Shown here one piece after another: positions 51,168 through 60,182 of a DNA stretch of 60,312 nucleotides (position 1 is the first letter of the stretch; each line of letters opens with the position of its first letter). The position numbers were made by a program, and so were the translations under genes. The DNA lies in assembly GCA_017935675.1 (NCBI GenBank), contig JAGBHE010000042.1:1-60312 (forward strand). The letters are read 5' to 3'. Source of the stretch: Clostridia bacterium. Its GTDB lineage: Bacteria > Bacillota > Clostridia > UBA1381. Under the pieces are notes generated by a model. It was not told the origin of the DNA. It saw only the letters and a list, made by a program, of their open reading frames with translations, and made no database searches.

Positions 51168-52096
51168 CTATTTAGCTGCAATAGCTTCCCTTGCTTTTTT
51201 AGCGATATTTTCAGGAGTCAAGCCATACAATTCAAACAATTCTGCCGGCTTTCCTGAGCGTCCGAAGCTTTCTGTACCGATAACCTTTACAGGGCATGGT
51301 GCAGCATCTGTAACAACCTCTGCAACACTGCTGCCAAGTCCGCCGTAGATTGAATGCTCCTCCGCAGTAACAATCGCACCTGTTTCCTTTGCCGCCTTTA
51401 TGATAATATCCTTATCAATCGGCTTGATTGTGTGTATATTTACGACACGTGCCGAAATGCCTTCAGCCTCAAGCATCTTTCGTGCTTCAAGTGCCATTTG
51501 CACCATAAGACCGGTTGCAATAATTGTAACGTCCTTACCATCTGCAAGCTGAACGCCCTTGCCTATCTCAAATTTATAATCGGCAGGATTTACGTCCTCA
51601 ACAGCCAAACGTCCGAATCTCATATAAACAGGTCCGTCATGCTCAATAGCAGCCTTAACTGCAAGCTGTGCCTCGATATCGTCCGCAGGGTTTATAACAA
51701 CCATATTCGGAATAGTACGCATAAGTGCAATATCCTCAAGACACTGATGCGAAGCACCGTCCTCGCCAACCGAAATACCTGCATGAGTAGCACCTATTTT
51801 AACATTCAGCTTTGTGTAACCGATTGAGTTTCTCACCTGTTCAAAAGCTCTGCCGGCTGCGAACATAGCAAAGGTTGATGCAAAAGCAATTTTTCCGCTT
51901 GCAGCAAGTCCTGCCGCAACACACAGCATATTAGCCTCAGCGATACCCATATTGAAAAATCTGTCGGGATATGCCTTTTAAACATATCGGTTTTTGTTGA
52001 TTTTGAAAGGTCAGCATCAAGCACAACAACTCTCTCGTCCTTGCCGTATTCCACCAATGCCGCACCGTATGATTCTCTTGTAGCCTTCTTTGCCAT
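51168..52096 (-). pseudogene. Transketolase C-terminal subunit, interrupted by a one-base frameshift
   Basis: It encodes the pyrimidine-binding and C-terminal domains of a split transketolase (pentose phosphate pathway). The first 40 residues (MAKKATRESYGAALVEYGKD; VVVLDADLSKSTKTDMFK) are in one frame, and the rest from MGIAEANMLCVAAGLAASGK to the end in another. The break lies at the homopolymer 51976-51979, where four T (A on the coding strand) are present; a fifth would restore DMFKKAYPDRFFNMGIAEAN, the expected family sequence. The downstream part is intact (EQVRNSIGYTKLNVKI; EDGASHQCLEDIALMRTIPN). No other damage is seen, so sequencing or assembly error is as likely as true inactivation. 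Confidence 0.85.
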
Positions 52097-52944
52097 TATA
52101 AACTCGCCTCCAATTCTGCAATTTTATCGTCCAGTTCCTTCATTGCCTGATTATACTGCTCCTCATTCGGTGCACTTCCGTGCCAGCCGGCGTTGTTTTC
52201 CATGAACGAAACGCCTTTACCCTTTACCGACTTCATAATAATTGCAGTAGGCTGTCCCTTAGTTGCCTTTGCTTCGCATACAGCAGCCTCTAAAGAATCA
52301 AAATCATGAGCATCAGCTGTCAAAACCTTCCAGCCAAAGCTTTCAAACTTCTTATCGATAGGCGTAGGGTTCATAACCTCACACACATCACCGTCTATCT
52401 GAAGACCGTTATTATCAACAAAAATTGTAAAATTATCCAGCTTATAATGAGAAGCGAACATTGCCTGCTCCCAAACCTGTCCTTCCTCAAGCTCACCGTC
52501 ACCAAGAATTGCATAAACTCTGTAATCCTTGTTGTCGATTTTAGCAGCCAGTGCCATTCCGCCGGCAGCGGAAACTCCCTGTCCCAATGAGCCTGTTGAC
52601 ATATCAATACCGGGTACCTTATTCATGTCAGGGTGTCCCTGCAGATAGCTGTCAACCCTTCTGAAGGTTTTAAGGTCCTCCTCCGGGAAAAATCCTTTAT
52701 ACGCCAGCACTGAATAAAGTGCAGGGCAGGTATGTCCCTTTGACAGTACAAGTCTGTCACGGTCTGCCATTTTCGGATTTTTCGGATCAACCTTCATAAC
52801 CTCGCAGTAAAGATAAGTAAGCACATCAGCTACCGAAAGCGAGCCTCCCGGGTGTCCTGACGCCGCACTGTAAACTGCCGTTACAGCATTTTTTCTGACC
52901 TTGTTTGCTATTATTGCAAGCTCAGTTTTTCTTCTCTTCTCCAT
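52096..52944 (-). CDS. Transketolase N-terminal subunit
   Basis: A 282-residue thiamine-diphosphate half of a two-gene transketolase. The TPP motif is GDGELEEGQVWEQAMFASHY...NN, with SGHPGGSLSVADVLTYLY and LSKGHTCPALYSVL near the N-terminus. It works with the downstream C subunit, whose start overlaps its stop by one base. It transfers two-carbon units between sugar phosphates. It is the fourth gene of the operon after mrnC (11 bp gap), with AGGAGGAG upstream. Confidence 0.94.
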   Translation of the reverse strand: MEKRRKTELAIIANKVRKNAVTAVYSAASGHPGGSLSVADVLTYLYCEVMKVDPKNPKMADRDRLVLSKGHTCPALYSVLAYKGFFPEEDLKTFRRVDSYLQGHPDMNKVPGIDMSTGSLGQGVSAAGGMALAAKIDNKDYRVYAILGDGELEEGQVWEQAMFASHYKLDNFTIFVDNNGLQIDGDVCEVMNPTPIDKKFESFGWKVLTADAHDFDSLEAAVCEAKATKGQPTAIIMKSVKGKGVSFMENNAGWHGSAPNEEQYNQAMKELDDKIAELEASL

Positions 52945-52955
52945 TTTTGCTCCTC

Positions 52956-53378
52956 CTAAATTTGTTTTATGTCAATTTTTGCATTTTTAAAAGCCGTTTC
53001 CATAATCTCATTAAGCCTGTCCTCTTCACCTGCCAGATGCAGATATCCGATTAACGCCTCAAAGCCGGTAGCTCTGCGGTAATCGGCAAGATTTGCGTTT
53101 TTCGGAACTGTTGCCGATTTTGCATTTCTGCCGCGTTTATAAACCGCAAGCTCCTTCTCACAAAGCATCGGCTCTATCGCTGCCATACTGTTGCTCTGTG
53201 CATGAGCCTTTACAAATTTTATATTTTCAACATGAAGCTTGTGTGCCGGCATATCGGGATGCTCTAAAAGGAGTTTTTTTCTTGTAAACACCTCATAAAC
53301 CGCATCGCCTATATATGCAAGCACCAAAGCCGGGTATATTGACGGATTATCCTCTTTCATCATTCTGCGTATGACCAT
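52956..53378 (-). CDS. mrnC: Mini-ribonuclease 3
   Basis: A 140-residue RNase III-like nuclease lacking the dsRNA-binding domain. It matures 23S rRNA in Firmicutes. The catalytic motif is [15 protein letters not shown] (D23 with the surrounding acidic residues), and the conserved helix [22 protein letters not shown] follows. It overlaps the end of cysS by 19 bp. The order cysE-cysS-mrnC is widely conserved in Firmicutes. Confidence 0.94.
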   Translation of the reverse strand: MVIRRMMKEDNPSIYPALVLAYIGDAVYEVFTRKKLLLEHPDMPAHKLHVENIKFVKAHAQSNSMAAIEPMLCEKELAVYKRGRNAKSATVPKNANLADYRRATGFEALIGYLHLAGEEDRLNEIMETAFKNAKIDIKQI

Positions 53379-54766
53379 TTTACGCCCATCGGCGTATCCT
53401 TTAAAATAATATTTCTTGCCTTTAATTCATCGCGGATTCTGTCAGCCTCTGCCCAATCCTTGTTCTTTCTCGCCTCGTTACGCTTTTCGATAAGAGCTTC
53501 GATTTCAGCGTCTACCGAAGTCTCCTCTTTTTCTTCAAAAAGTCCCAGAACGTCGCCGATTTCATGGATTTGGCTCAAAGTAGCCTCAATTATACTGCGA
53601 GCATTATCGCCCTCCTGAGACAAAGTCTTGTTTGCCGCCGAAACAATATCAAAAATCGCAGAAATTGCGTCTGCTGTATTTAAATCATCGTCCATCGCAT
53701 CACAGAAACGCTGCTTTGCTCTTTTAAGTGCGTCTGTAAGCTCCATTTCGCTGTCATATAAATCCCTGTCCTTTGCGGCGGTAAGAAGGAATTTTAAGTT
53801 ATCAATACAAGTGTAAACTCTCTCCATTGCCGACTGTGCCTGCTGCATCAGCTCATCGCTGAAATTAACAGGGCTTCTGTAATGAGCAGAAAGCATGAAA
53901 AATCTTACAACCTCCGGCTTATACTTCTCGGTAATATCACGGATTGTAAAGAAATTGCCGAGAGACTTACTCATTTTCTGATTGTTTATGTTTATATAGC
54001 CGTTGTGCATCCAGTAATTTGCAAAGCCACAGCCGTTTGCACACTCCGATTGTGCGATTTCATTTTCATGATGCGGAAAAATCAAGTCCTTGCCACCCGA
54101 ATGAATGTCAATGCTTGCACCCAAAAATTTATTTACCATTGCCGAGCATTCTATATGCCAGCCCGGTCTTCCCATGCCCCATGGGCTTTCCCAAGCAGGC
54201 TCGCCCGGCTTTTGAGCCTTCCAGAGTGCAAAATCCATTGCGTCCTCTTTATCATCGGTAACGTCAATTCTCGCACCCGCCTCAAGCTCCTCGAGCGGCT
54301 GATGCGAAAGCTTGCCGTATTCGTCAAACTTTCTGGTGCGGAAATACACGTTTCCGTTTACGTTATACGCATATCCCTTTTCCTCCAGTGACTTTACCAC
54401 ATCAATAATTGCATCGATATTTTCGGTAGCCTTCGGGTGAATTGTAGCCTTTCTTATGCCCAGTGCCTCGGCGTCCTTAAAGTATTCCGCAATAAAACGC
54501 TCGCCAAGCTCCTTTACCGTTATTCCCTCTTTATTTGCACGATTAATCATCTTATCGTCAATATCGGTAAAGTTCTGAACAAATGTAACCTTATATCCCA
54601 TATATTCAAGATAACGACGCATTGTATCAAAAATAATGAATGGTCTTGCGTTTCCGATGTGGAAATAGTCGTAAACCGTAGGTCCGCAGGAATACATTTT
54701 AACCTCGCCCGGCTTTATCGGGACAAATTCCTGCTTTTCTCTTGTCATAGTATTATAAATCTTCAT
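53360..54766 (-). CDS. cysS: Cysteinyl-tRNA synthetase
   Basis: About 468 residues. A class I synthetase that charges tRNA-Cys. The HIGH motif is [10 protein letters not shown] next to the zinc cysteine in [15 protein letters not shown] is intact in [11 protein letters not shown], and [20 protein letters not shown] supplies zinc ligands. GGAAGGA fits the ATG at 54766 ([12 protein letters not shown]) better than the one at 54772. It overlaps the end of cysE. Confidence 0.96.
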   Translation of the reverse strand: MKIYNTMTREKQEFVPIKPGEVKMYSCGPTVYDYFHIGNARPFIIFDTMRRYLEYMGYKVTFVQNFTDIDDKMINRANKEGITVKELGERFIAEYFKDAEALGIRKATIHPKATENIDAIIDVVKSLEEKGYAYNVNGNVYFRTRKFDEYGKLSHQPLEELEAGARIDVTDDKEDAMDFALWKAQKPGEPAWESPWGMGRPGWHIECSAMVNKFLGASIDIHSGGKDLIFPHHENEIAQSECANGCGFANYWMHNGYININNQKMSKSLGNFFTIRDITEKYKPEVVRFFMLSAHYRSPVNFSDELMQQAQSAMERVYTCIDNLKFLLTAAKDRDLYDSEMELTDALKRAKQRFCDAMDDDLNTADAISAIFDIVSAANKTLSQEGDNARSIIEATLSQIHEIGDVLGLFEEKEETSVDAEIEALIEKRNEARKNKDWAEADRIRDELKARNIILKDTPMGVKWSYAE

Positions 54767-55424
54767 CTTCATTTCCTTCCGATTCTAAATTTTCCATTTC
54801 CTTTATCTTCTTTTCAAGTGCAGCCATATGCACAGAGAGAGTGCATATCTGCGATGAAACAGGATCGGGAATCGTTACCTGGTCGAGGTCAGCCTCAACA
54901 CGCACGCCCTCACGCTTAACAATTCTTGCAGGTACGCCGACGCATGTAGAGTTTGGCGGCACCTCCGAAAGCACAACCGCTCCTGCTGCAATCTTGGAAT
55001 TATCTCCGACCGTAAACGGACCTAAAACCTTAGCACCGCTGCCGACCATAACGTTATTTCCCAATGTCGGATGCCGCTTGCCTTTTTCCTTTCCTGTTCC
55101 ACCAAGCGTTACGCCCTGGTAAATAGTACAGTTGTCACCGACAATTGCCGTTTCTCCGATTACAACTCCCATGCCATGGTCAATAAAAAGTCCCCTTCCG
55201 ATAGTTGCACCCGGATGAATTTCAATTCCTGTCCAAAATCTCGTACACTGCGAAATCCACCTTGCCAGAAACTTCATATTATGTTTATAAAAGAAATGTG
55301 CAGCTCTGTGCCAGAACACCGCCTGGATTCCGGGATAAAGCAGAAAAACCTCAATTCCCGAACGGGCAGCCGGGTCACGCTCCAGTACCGCCTGCACATC
55401 ATAAGCGATATTTTTAAAGAGCAT
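54753..55424 (-). CDS. cysE: Serine O-acetyltransferase
   Basis: A 223-residue enzyme that makes O-acetylserine for cysteine synthesis. The N-terminal helical part ([20 protein letters not shown]) and left-handed beta-helix (hexapeptide repeats; [14 protein letters not shown] with catalytic [21 protein letters not shown]) are normal. A C-terminal extension (about 185-223) is charged and ends NEDEDL. It is first in the operon with cysS, mrnC and transketolase. No T-box was seen in its short leader. Confidence 0.95.
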   Translation of the reverse strand: MLFKNIAYDVQAVLERDPAARSGIEVFLLYPGIQAVFWHRAAHFFYKHNMKFLARWISQCTRFWTGIEIHPGATIGRGLFIDHGMGVVIGETAIVGDNCTIYQGVTLGGTGKEKGKRHPTLGNNVMVGSGAKVLGPFTVGDNSKIAAGAVVLSEVPPNSTCVGVPARIVKREGVRVEADLDQVTIPDPVSSQICTLSVHMAALEKKIKEMENLESEGNEDEDL

Positions 55425-55452
55425 AATACACCATCCTAACTATAATACAACT

Positions 55453-55481
55453 ATTATACTATAAATACCTGAAAATTACAA
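55453..55481 (-). promoter_or_regulatory. Promoter of cysE operon
   Basis: TTGTAA (55476-55481), 17 bp and TATAAT (55453-55458) lie on the minus strand and imply a leader of about 20 nt. Confidence 0.72.
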
Positions 55482-55491
55482 GAGATTTTTA

Positions 55492-55523
55492 ACAAAAAAG
55501 AGTATGAGAAAGTCTCATACTCT
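55492..55523 (-). terminator. Terminator after SPOCS/LysM gene
   Basis: A perfect 11-bp stem, AGAGTATGAGA/TCTCATACTCT with a 3-nt loop (55499-55523), is followed by TTTTTTG on the minus strand. Confidence 0.9.
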
Positions 55524-55538
55524 ATTCTATTATAATCT

Positions 55539-57080
55539 TCAGCTGTTTGTTACCGGAATTATGAGCTTTTCTCCCTGGATAACCGACGCTCCCTCATCTA
55601 AGCCGTTGCACGAAAGTATACTTTCGCATTTTACGTGATAGCGTTTTGCAATATCCCAGATGCTGTCGCCCTTTTTCGCAAAATAAATTACAATCGAGCT
55701 GTCCTTTTTTGCAAGCTCCCTTGTTTCGATATTCGTTATCACTCTGACCGATGACTTTTTAATAACCTTTCCGGTAATGCCGAGTCCGCAGCGAACCTCC
55801 ACCGCATTCTGCGAGCTTATTGTATAGCTTATATGCTCGCATTCCACGTTTAAAAGCACCTCATCGCCGCGTGAAATGTTTTCGCAGTCAATCATATAGC
55901 TGAACGGCACCTCTTCATTTATACTGCATACGGGAATCTGGGGATTTTCCGTTGTGTAAAGAACATATACCACTGATTTTCCCGAAACTGCAATACGTCC
56001 GTTCTGCATCTGCGTTGCCGTTATATATGGCTTGGCAACGGCAGTATATACGCTCATAATGTCCGGTGCATTCTCCTCCTTCTGCATCAGCTCCTTCATA
56101 ACAGCTGAAAACATCGGTCTTGCGGCAATCTCCTCCGCCTCAATTTCCTCCATGGAGATGTCGCAGTCTTGGTTTGTAAAATAGCAATCACTTACAATAG
56201 GAATTTCTTCAACACATTCACTTTTTACGCAAACCGAAATCTCCGCAGATAAAGCCATGCTTTTGCCTTCATCACCGTGATTTGCGGTTAAAGAAAAATC
56301 GGTTTCGCCTATCTGATACATGATATCACATTCTGCACCCTCTGAAAGCTCATCGGCGTCAAACACCTCGGTAAACGGCAGCTCAAAGTCAACATGGTCG
56401 CATCTGTCATTTTCATCGGAATATAAAACCGACGCGTTTGCCTTTCCTTTAATAACGAGCTTCCCCTGCAATGCCCTGTATTCCTTTTCAAATATCATTA
56501 CATTGCTCTTTAAAATCTCCTTTATTCCGCATTTGCCGCTCGGAAGCTCCATAACCTCATCAATTCTGAAGGAGAAATCTCTGCATACGCCTATGCTTCT
56601 GATATTTACACAGCTTTTCTTAACCTCGGCACAATCCTCCTCAATCTCGGACACAAAGGAGCAGCTTTGATTTGCAAGAACCTGCACGTTAATCACAACC
56701 TGTGCGTCAATGCCGATTTTTCGCGAGTTGATTATTTTATAGCCCACCTTCTCCGCATCACAGCATGCAACAAGCTGCATTCCGGCTGAAAATTCAGTTT
56801 TCTTTAAGGTTTCGCAAAATTCAAAACAACCGTTTATACATTGCACACAGTCTTCTCCGCTTTCGGGGACATATAAAACATTTACCTTTACCTTGCCCTT
56901 GAGAATAAGCTTTCCGTCATCTATCTGCTTTTCGCACAAAAAAGTTTCTGCCTCAACCTGTAAAACCTTCAATATATCCGGCTTTACATCAGGCACAATG
57001 ATGCTTCCCTCTGCTCCCGTTTTTATGTCCCCTTCAAAAACAGCTTTTCCAACATTTACGTCCCGTTTTTTTAATTGCAT
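55539..57080 (-). CDS. SPOCS (DUF3794) and LysM domain protein
   Basis: A 513-residue protein of spore-forming Firmicutes. It contains DUF3794/SPOCS beta domains (about residues 20-140, 175-285 and 335-450; for example GSIIVPDVKPDILKVLQVEA and GKVKVNVLYVPESGED). A C-terminal LysM domain (about 465-510, YFAKKGDSIWDIAKRYHVK to GEKLIIP) would bind peptidoglycan. There is no signal peptide, as expected for a mother-cell spore-coat or cortex protein. It lies 65 bp downstream of rhaB, with a terminator between. AGGAGG precedes the ATG. Confidence 0.88.
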   Translation of the reverse strand: MQLKKRDVNVGKAVFEGDIKTGAEGSIIVPDVKPDILKVLQVEAETFLCEKQIDDGKLILKGKVKVNVLYVPESGEDCVQCINGCFEFCETLKKTEFSAGMQLVACCDAEKVGYKIINSRKIGIDAQVVINVQVLANQSCSFVSEIEEDCAEVKKSCVNIRSIGVCRDFSFRIDEVMELPSGKCGIKEILKSNVMIFEKEYRALQGKLVIKGKANASVLYSDENDRCDHVDFELPFTEVFDADELSEGAECDIMYQIGETDFSLTANHGDEGKSMALSAEISVCVKSECVEEIPIVSDCYFTNQDCDISMEEIEAEEIAARPMFSAVMKELMQKEENAPDIMSVYTAVAKPYITATQMQNGRIAVSGKSVVYVLYTTENPQIPVCSINEEVPFSYMIDCENISRGDEVLLNVECEHISYTISSQNAVEVRCGLGITGKVIKKSSVRVITNIETRELAKKDSSIVIYFAKKGDSIWDIAKRYHVKCESILSCNGLDEGASVIQGEKLIIPVTNS

Positions 57081-57095
57081 AACGCATATCCTCCT

Positions 57096-57135
57096 AAAAA
57101 AATAATCCCATAGTAGATACTATGAGATTATTTCC
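57096..57135 (-). terminator. Terminator after rhaB
   Basis: A 15-bp imperfect stem, 57118-57132 with 57101-57115, has a 2-base loop and is followed by TTTTTTT on the minus strand. It also lies in the leader of the SPOCS gene. Confidence 0.82.
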
Positions 57136-57145
57136 ATATATATGC

Positions 57146-58633
57146 TTATTTTTGTCCGCAAATTTTCTTCCAGCTCTCGTATGCTGCGTCCCATTTTTCT
57201 GAATCCTGCGGCTCATATACGTCTATCGGGAAGGAATTTTTAACAATTTTTCTGCCCTCGTTAAGGTCCTTGATAGCACCCATTGCCATACCCTGAACAA
57301 TTACGTTACCAATGCTCGTTGCCTCAACAGGTCCTGCCGAAACCTTTCTCTTGGTAGCGTTTGCGGTAAACTGACAAATCATTTTGTCCTTAATTCCGCC
57401 GCCGACAATATTTATAACACCGTATTTCTTGCCGGTAACGTCCTCCATTCCCTCAACAACCTGGCGATACTTAAACGCTAAGCTTTCTGCGATGCAGCGT
57501 ACAATTTCACCCTTTGTTTCAGGAACCTTCTGTCCTGTCATTTCACAGAATTCACGTATTCTTTTCGGCATATTTCCCGGCGTCTGGAATTTGTGGTAAT
57601 CAGGGTCAATCAGACTTGCAAACGGTGTTGCCTCTCTTGCCTGCTTTTCCAGCTCATCAAAGGACAGCAGTGTTCCCTCTCTGTCCCACTGACGGCGTGA
57701 TTCCTGAATAAGCCACAAGCCCATAATATTTTTTAAGAAACGGATAGTTTTATTAACGCCGCCCTCGTTTGTGAAGTTATGTGACATAGCCTCGCTGTTA
57801 ACCATCGGCTCATCAAGCTCAACGCCCATCAGCGACCATGTTCCGCTTGAAATATATACAAAATCCTCACCGTCGCATACAGGAACAGATGCAACAGCAG
57901 AGCCGGTATCGTGCGATGCAACCGCAACAACAGGAATCTGCTCCACGCCAAGCTCCTCTGCAAGCTCAGGCTTTAATACGCCAACCTTATCTCCCGGATA
58001 TATCATGTCTGCATAAATATCGGTAGGTATTCCCAGTTTTTTGAGCATATCCTCTGCCCAAACGTGCTTTTTGGAATCAAACATCTGCGAGGTTGACGCA
58101 ATAGTGTATTCACATTTCATCTCACCTGTTAAGAAATAATTGAACAGGTCAGGGATAAACAAAAGCTTTTCGGCACACTTCAATGTAACGTCATCAGAAA
58201 GTCTTGCCGCAAGCAGCTGATAAACAGTGTTAAACCAGTTAAATGCAATGCCTGTTTTTTCAAAAATTTCTTCCTTCGGAACAAGCTTAAATGCCTCATC
58301 ATACATTCCCTCGGTACGGGTATCTCTGTAGTGATGCGGATTTCCCAGAAGCTTTCCGTTTTTATCCAAAAGACCGTAGTCAACGCCCCAAGTATCAATT
58401 CCGATACAATCAATATCGCGGTCGCCGGAATTTGCACATTTCAAAATTCCCTGTTTGATTTCATGGAAAAGTCGCAGCACATCCCAATACATTCCGCCGT
58501 TTACCACAACAGGGTCATTTGAAAAGCGGTGCTTTTCCTCCAACGTTATTTTTTCGCCGTCAAAGGTGGCAAGCATTGCCCTTCCACTTGACGCACCAAA
58601 ATCAAATGCCAAAAACTTATAAACCTTACTCAT
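57146..58633 (-). CDS. rhaB: Rhamnulokinase
   Basis: A 495-residue FGGY-family kinase that phosphorylates L-rhamnulose in rhamnose catabolism. Motifs are FLAFDFGASSGRAML, IGIDTWGVDYGLLDKNG, ASHDTGSAVASVPV, YISSGTWSLMGVEL and INIVGGGIKDKMICQFTANA. Rhamnose isomerase and rhamnulose-phosphate aldolase genes are not in the window. Its presence supports rhamnose as a product of the GH78/GH106 locus 30 kb away. It has its own consensus promoter. Confidence 0.93.
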   Translation of the reverse strand: MSKVYKFLAFDFGASSGRAMLATFDGEKITLEEKHRFSNDPVVVNGGMYWDVLRLFHEIKQGILKCANSGDRDIDCIGIDTWGVDYGLLDKNGKLLGNPHHYRDTRTEGMYDEAFKLVPKEEIFEKTGIAFNWFNTVYQLLAARLSDDVTLKCAEKLLFIPDLFNYFLTGEMKCEYTIASTSQMFDSKKHVWAEDMLKKLGIPTDIYADMIYPGDKVGVLKPELAEELGVEQIPVVAVASHDTGSAVASVPVCDGEDFVYISSGTWSLMGVELDEPMVNSEAMSHNFTNEGGVNKTIRFLKNIMGLWLIQESRRQWDREGTLLSFDELEKQAREATPFASLIDPDYHKFQTPGNMPKRIREFCEMTGQKVPETKGEIVRCIAESLAFKYRQVVEGMEDVTGKKYGVINIVGGGIKDKMICQFTANATKRKVSAGPVEATSIGNVIVQGMAMGAIKDLNEGRKIVKNSFPIDVYEPQDSEKWDAAYESWKKICGQK

Positions 58634-58661
58634 TTTTCCCTCTCCGTTTCCTTATAGTTCA

Positions 58662-58728
58662 AAATAAAACAAAATAAAACCAAATGTTCCAATACCTATA
58701 TTATACAAAAGTGTTATATGATTGTCAA
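58662..58728 (-). promoter_or_regulatory. Consensus promoter of rhaB with tandem 10-bp repeats
   Basis: TTGACA (58723-58728), a 17-bp spacer and TATAAT (58700-58705) lie on the minus strand. Downstream in the leader, GTTTTATTTT occurs twice in tandem (58662-58681), where a repressor could act. Confidence 0.75.
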
Positions 58729-58761
58729 TAATATTGCAACAAAATATTCAAATTTACTGGA

Positions 58762-58786
58762 CTTTAATTCTAAGTTATGCTATAAT
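58762..58786 (+). promoter_or_regulatory. Promoter of the SLH/TSCPD gene pair
   Basis: TATAAT at 58781-58786 has a weak upstream -35. The leader carries GAAAGGAGA before the ATG at 58822. Confidence 0.55.
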
Positions 58787-58821
58787 AACATAAATGCTTT
58801 ATATTTGAAAGGAGATACATA

Positions 58822-59853
58822 ATGAATAAGATAAAAATTTCAGCCTTAGCAGTATCTGTGATGCTGCTTGGCGGCAATATTGCAAGTGCGGCAAGCTTTA
58901 CCGATATGCCGCAGGACGCTGCAACAAGTACAGCTATAGAAAATGCTGTAGCCAACGGACTTTTGTCAGGCTACGAGGATAATACCGTTCGCCCTGATGC
59001 CAACATCAAGCGTTCAGAAATGGCGGCAATTATCACAAGAGCCTGCAAGGTTGACAAGGAGGGCGATATTTCTCGCTTTACCGACGTAACAAAGGACGAC
59101 TGGTTCTATTCAGCTATGGCAAAGGCATATGAAATGGGTGCATTCTCCGGTGACGGAAACAACATGAACCCCGAAAACAACATAACCTTCCAGGAATGCT
59201 TTACTGTGCTTTCACAGGTTTTTGACCTTATACCACCGTACACAAGACCGGCAGAAATGCCCGAAACTGCTCCTGAAGGAACTCTAATTTCAGGAAACCG
59301 CCTTTATGACATAACAGCTCTTGACACTTTCAGCGACAAAGCAGAAATTGCTGACTGGGCAAAGGTGTTTATCGCAGGCGTTGTTTCAAACGGCGGTTGG
59401 AGCGGTGTTGACGGCAAAATCACACCTAAAGCGTACATAACAAGAGCACAGTTCTCTGTGGTTATGGACAATCTTATCAAAAACTATATCGACGAGCCGG
59501 GTACATACACCGAGCTTCCTGATGGAAACACCATGATAAGATGCGACGGAGTTATTCTTGAAAATATTACAACAGATGACGATATTTATATCGGTGACAG
59601 TGTTTCCGCAAACGGAATTACAGTAAACAATGTAACCGCAAACAAAAGATTCGTTATCCGCGGCTGTGCAACACCTGCGGTAAACGAAGAAGGTAAGCTT
59701 TCATACGGCGAGGAGGGCATCACGGTAACAGGACATTTTGAGGCTATGCGTGTTATAAGACCGTACATCAATCTTAATATGTCAGCTGCTACATACGGCA
59801 CTGTATACTCGGTACGTGATACAAACCTTTCTGTAGGTATTTCAATTAAGTAA
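58822..59853 (+). CDS. Small SLH-domain surface protein
   Basis: A 343-residue exported protein (signal peptide to about residue 22, ASAASFTDM). Three SLH repeats span residues 24-215: NGLLSGYEDNTVRPDANIKRSE; YEMGAFSGDGNNMNPENN; AGVVSNGGWSGVDGKITPKA with TRAQF. The last 120 residues are beta-rich and repetitive (GVILENITTDDDIYIGDSV; GITVNNVTANKRFVIRG), like a short beta-helix. It is the likely S-layer or cell-wall-bound structural protein. A TSCPD gene follows 27 bp later. Confidence 0.9.
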   Translation: MNKIKISALAVSVMLLGGNIASAASFTDMPQDAATSTAIENAVANGLLSGYEDNTVRPDANIKRSEMAAIITRACKVDKEGDISRFTDVTKDDWFYSAMAKAYEMGAFSGDGNNMNPENNITFQECFTVLSQVFDLIPPYTRPAEMPETAPEGTLISGNRLYDITALDTFSDKAEIADWAKVFIAGVVSNGGWSGVDGKITPKAYITRAQFSVVMDNLIKNYIDEPGTYTELPDGNTMIRCDGVILENITTDDDIYIGDSVSANGITVNNVTANKRFVIRGCATPAVNEEGKLSYGEEGITVTGHFEAMRVIRPYINLNMSAATYGTVYSVRDTNLSVGISIK

Positions 59854-59880
59854 CAAACATTTTGTGAAGGGATTGATATT

Positions 59881-60135
59881 ATGGGTAAATTTTCATATAC
59901 TCCCCAAGGCGTTTGCTCCGCACAGATTGATTTTGAAATAGACGGCAACATCGTAAAAAATGTTCAGTTCACACGCGGCTGCAACGGCAATACGCAGGGT
60001 ATTGCAAAGCTCGTTGAAGGTATGGACGTAAATGACGTTATCGCCCGCCTGAAAGGCTTAAACTGCAACGGCAGAGGCACAAGCTGCCCCGACCAGCTTG
60101 CACGTGCTTTGGAGCTTGCACTTAAAGAAGAGTAA
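59881..60135 (+). CDS. TSCPD domain protein (TIGR03905-like)
   Basis: An 84-residue single-domain protein: YTPQGVCSAQIDFEIDGN, FTRGCNGNTQGIAKLVEGM, GRGTSCPDQLARALELAL. The TSCPD motif and cysteines resemble the C-terminal part of class II ribonucleotide reductases and the small stand-alone clostridial family. Function is unknown; cysteines suggest metal or redox involvement. GAAGGGA lies upstream of the ATG. Confidence 0.88.
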   Translation: MGKFSYTPQGVCSAQIDFEIDGNIVKNVQFTRGCNGNTQGIAKLVEGMDVNDVIARLKGLNCNGRGTSCPDQLARALELALKEE

Positions 60136-60144
60136 TATTTTTTT

Positions 60145-60182
60145 AACACCGCTCATATAATGATATGAGCGGTGTTTTTTTA
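60145..60182 (+). terminator. Terminator after TSCPD gene
   Basis: A perfect 13-bp stem, 60146-60158 with 60163-60175 (ACACCGCTCATAT), is followed by seven T. Confidence 0.92.

Noticed and set aside
55425..55452. T-box or S-box leader for the cysteine operon
   Set aside because: The promoter leaves only about 20 nt of leader, with no room for such a structure.
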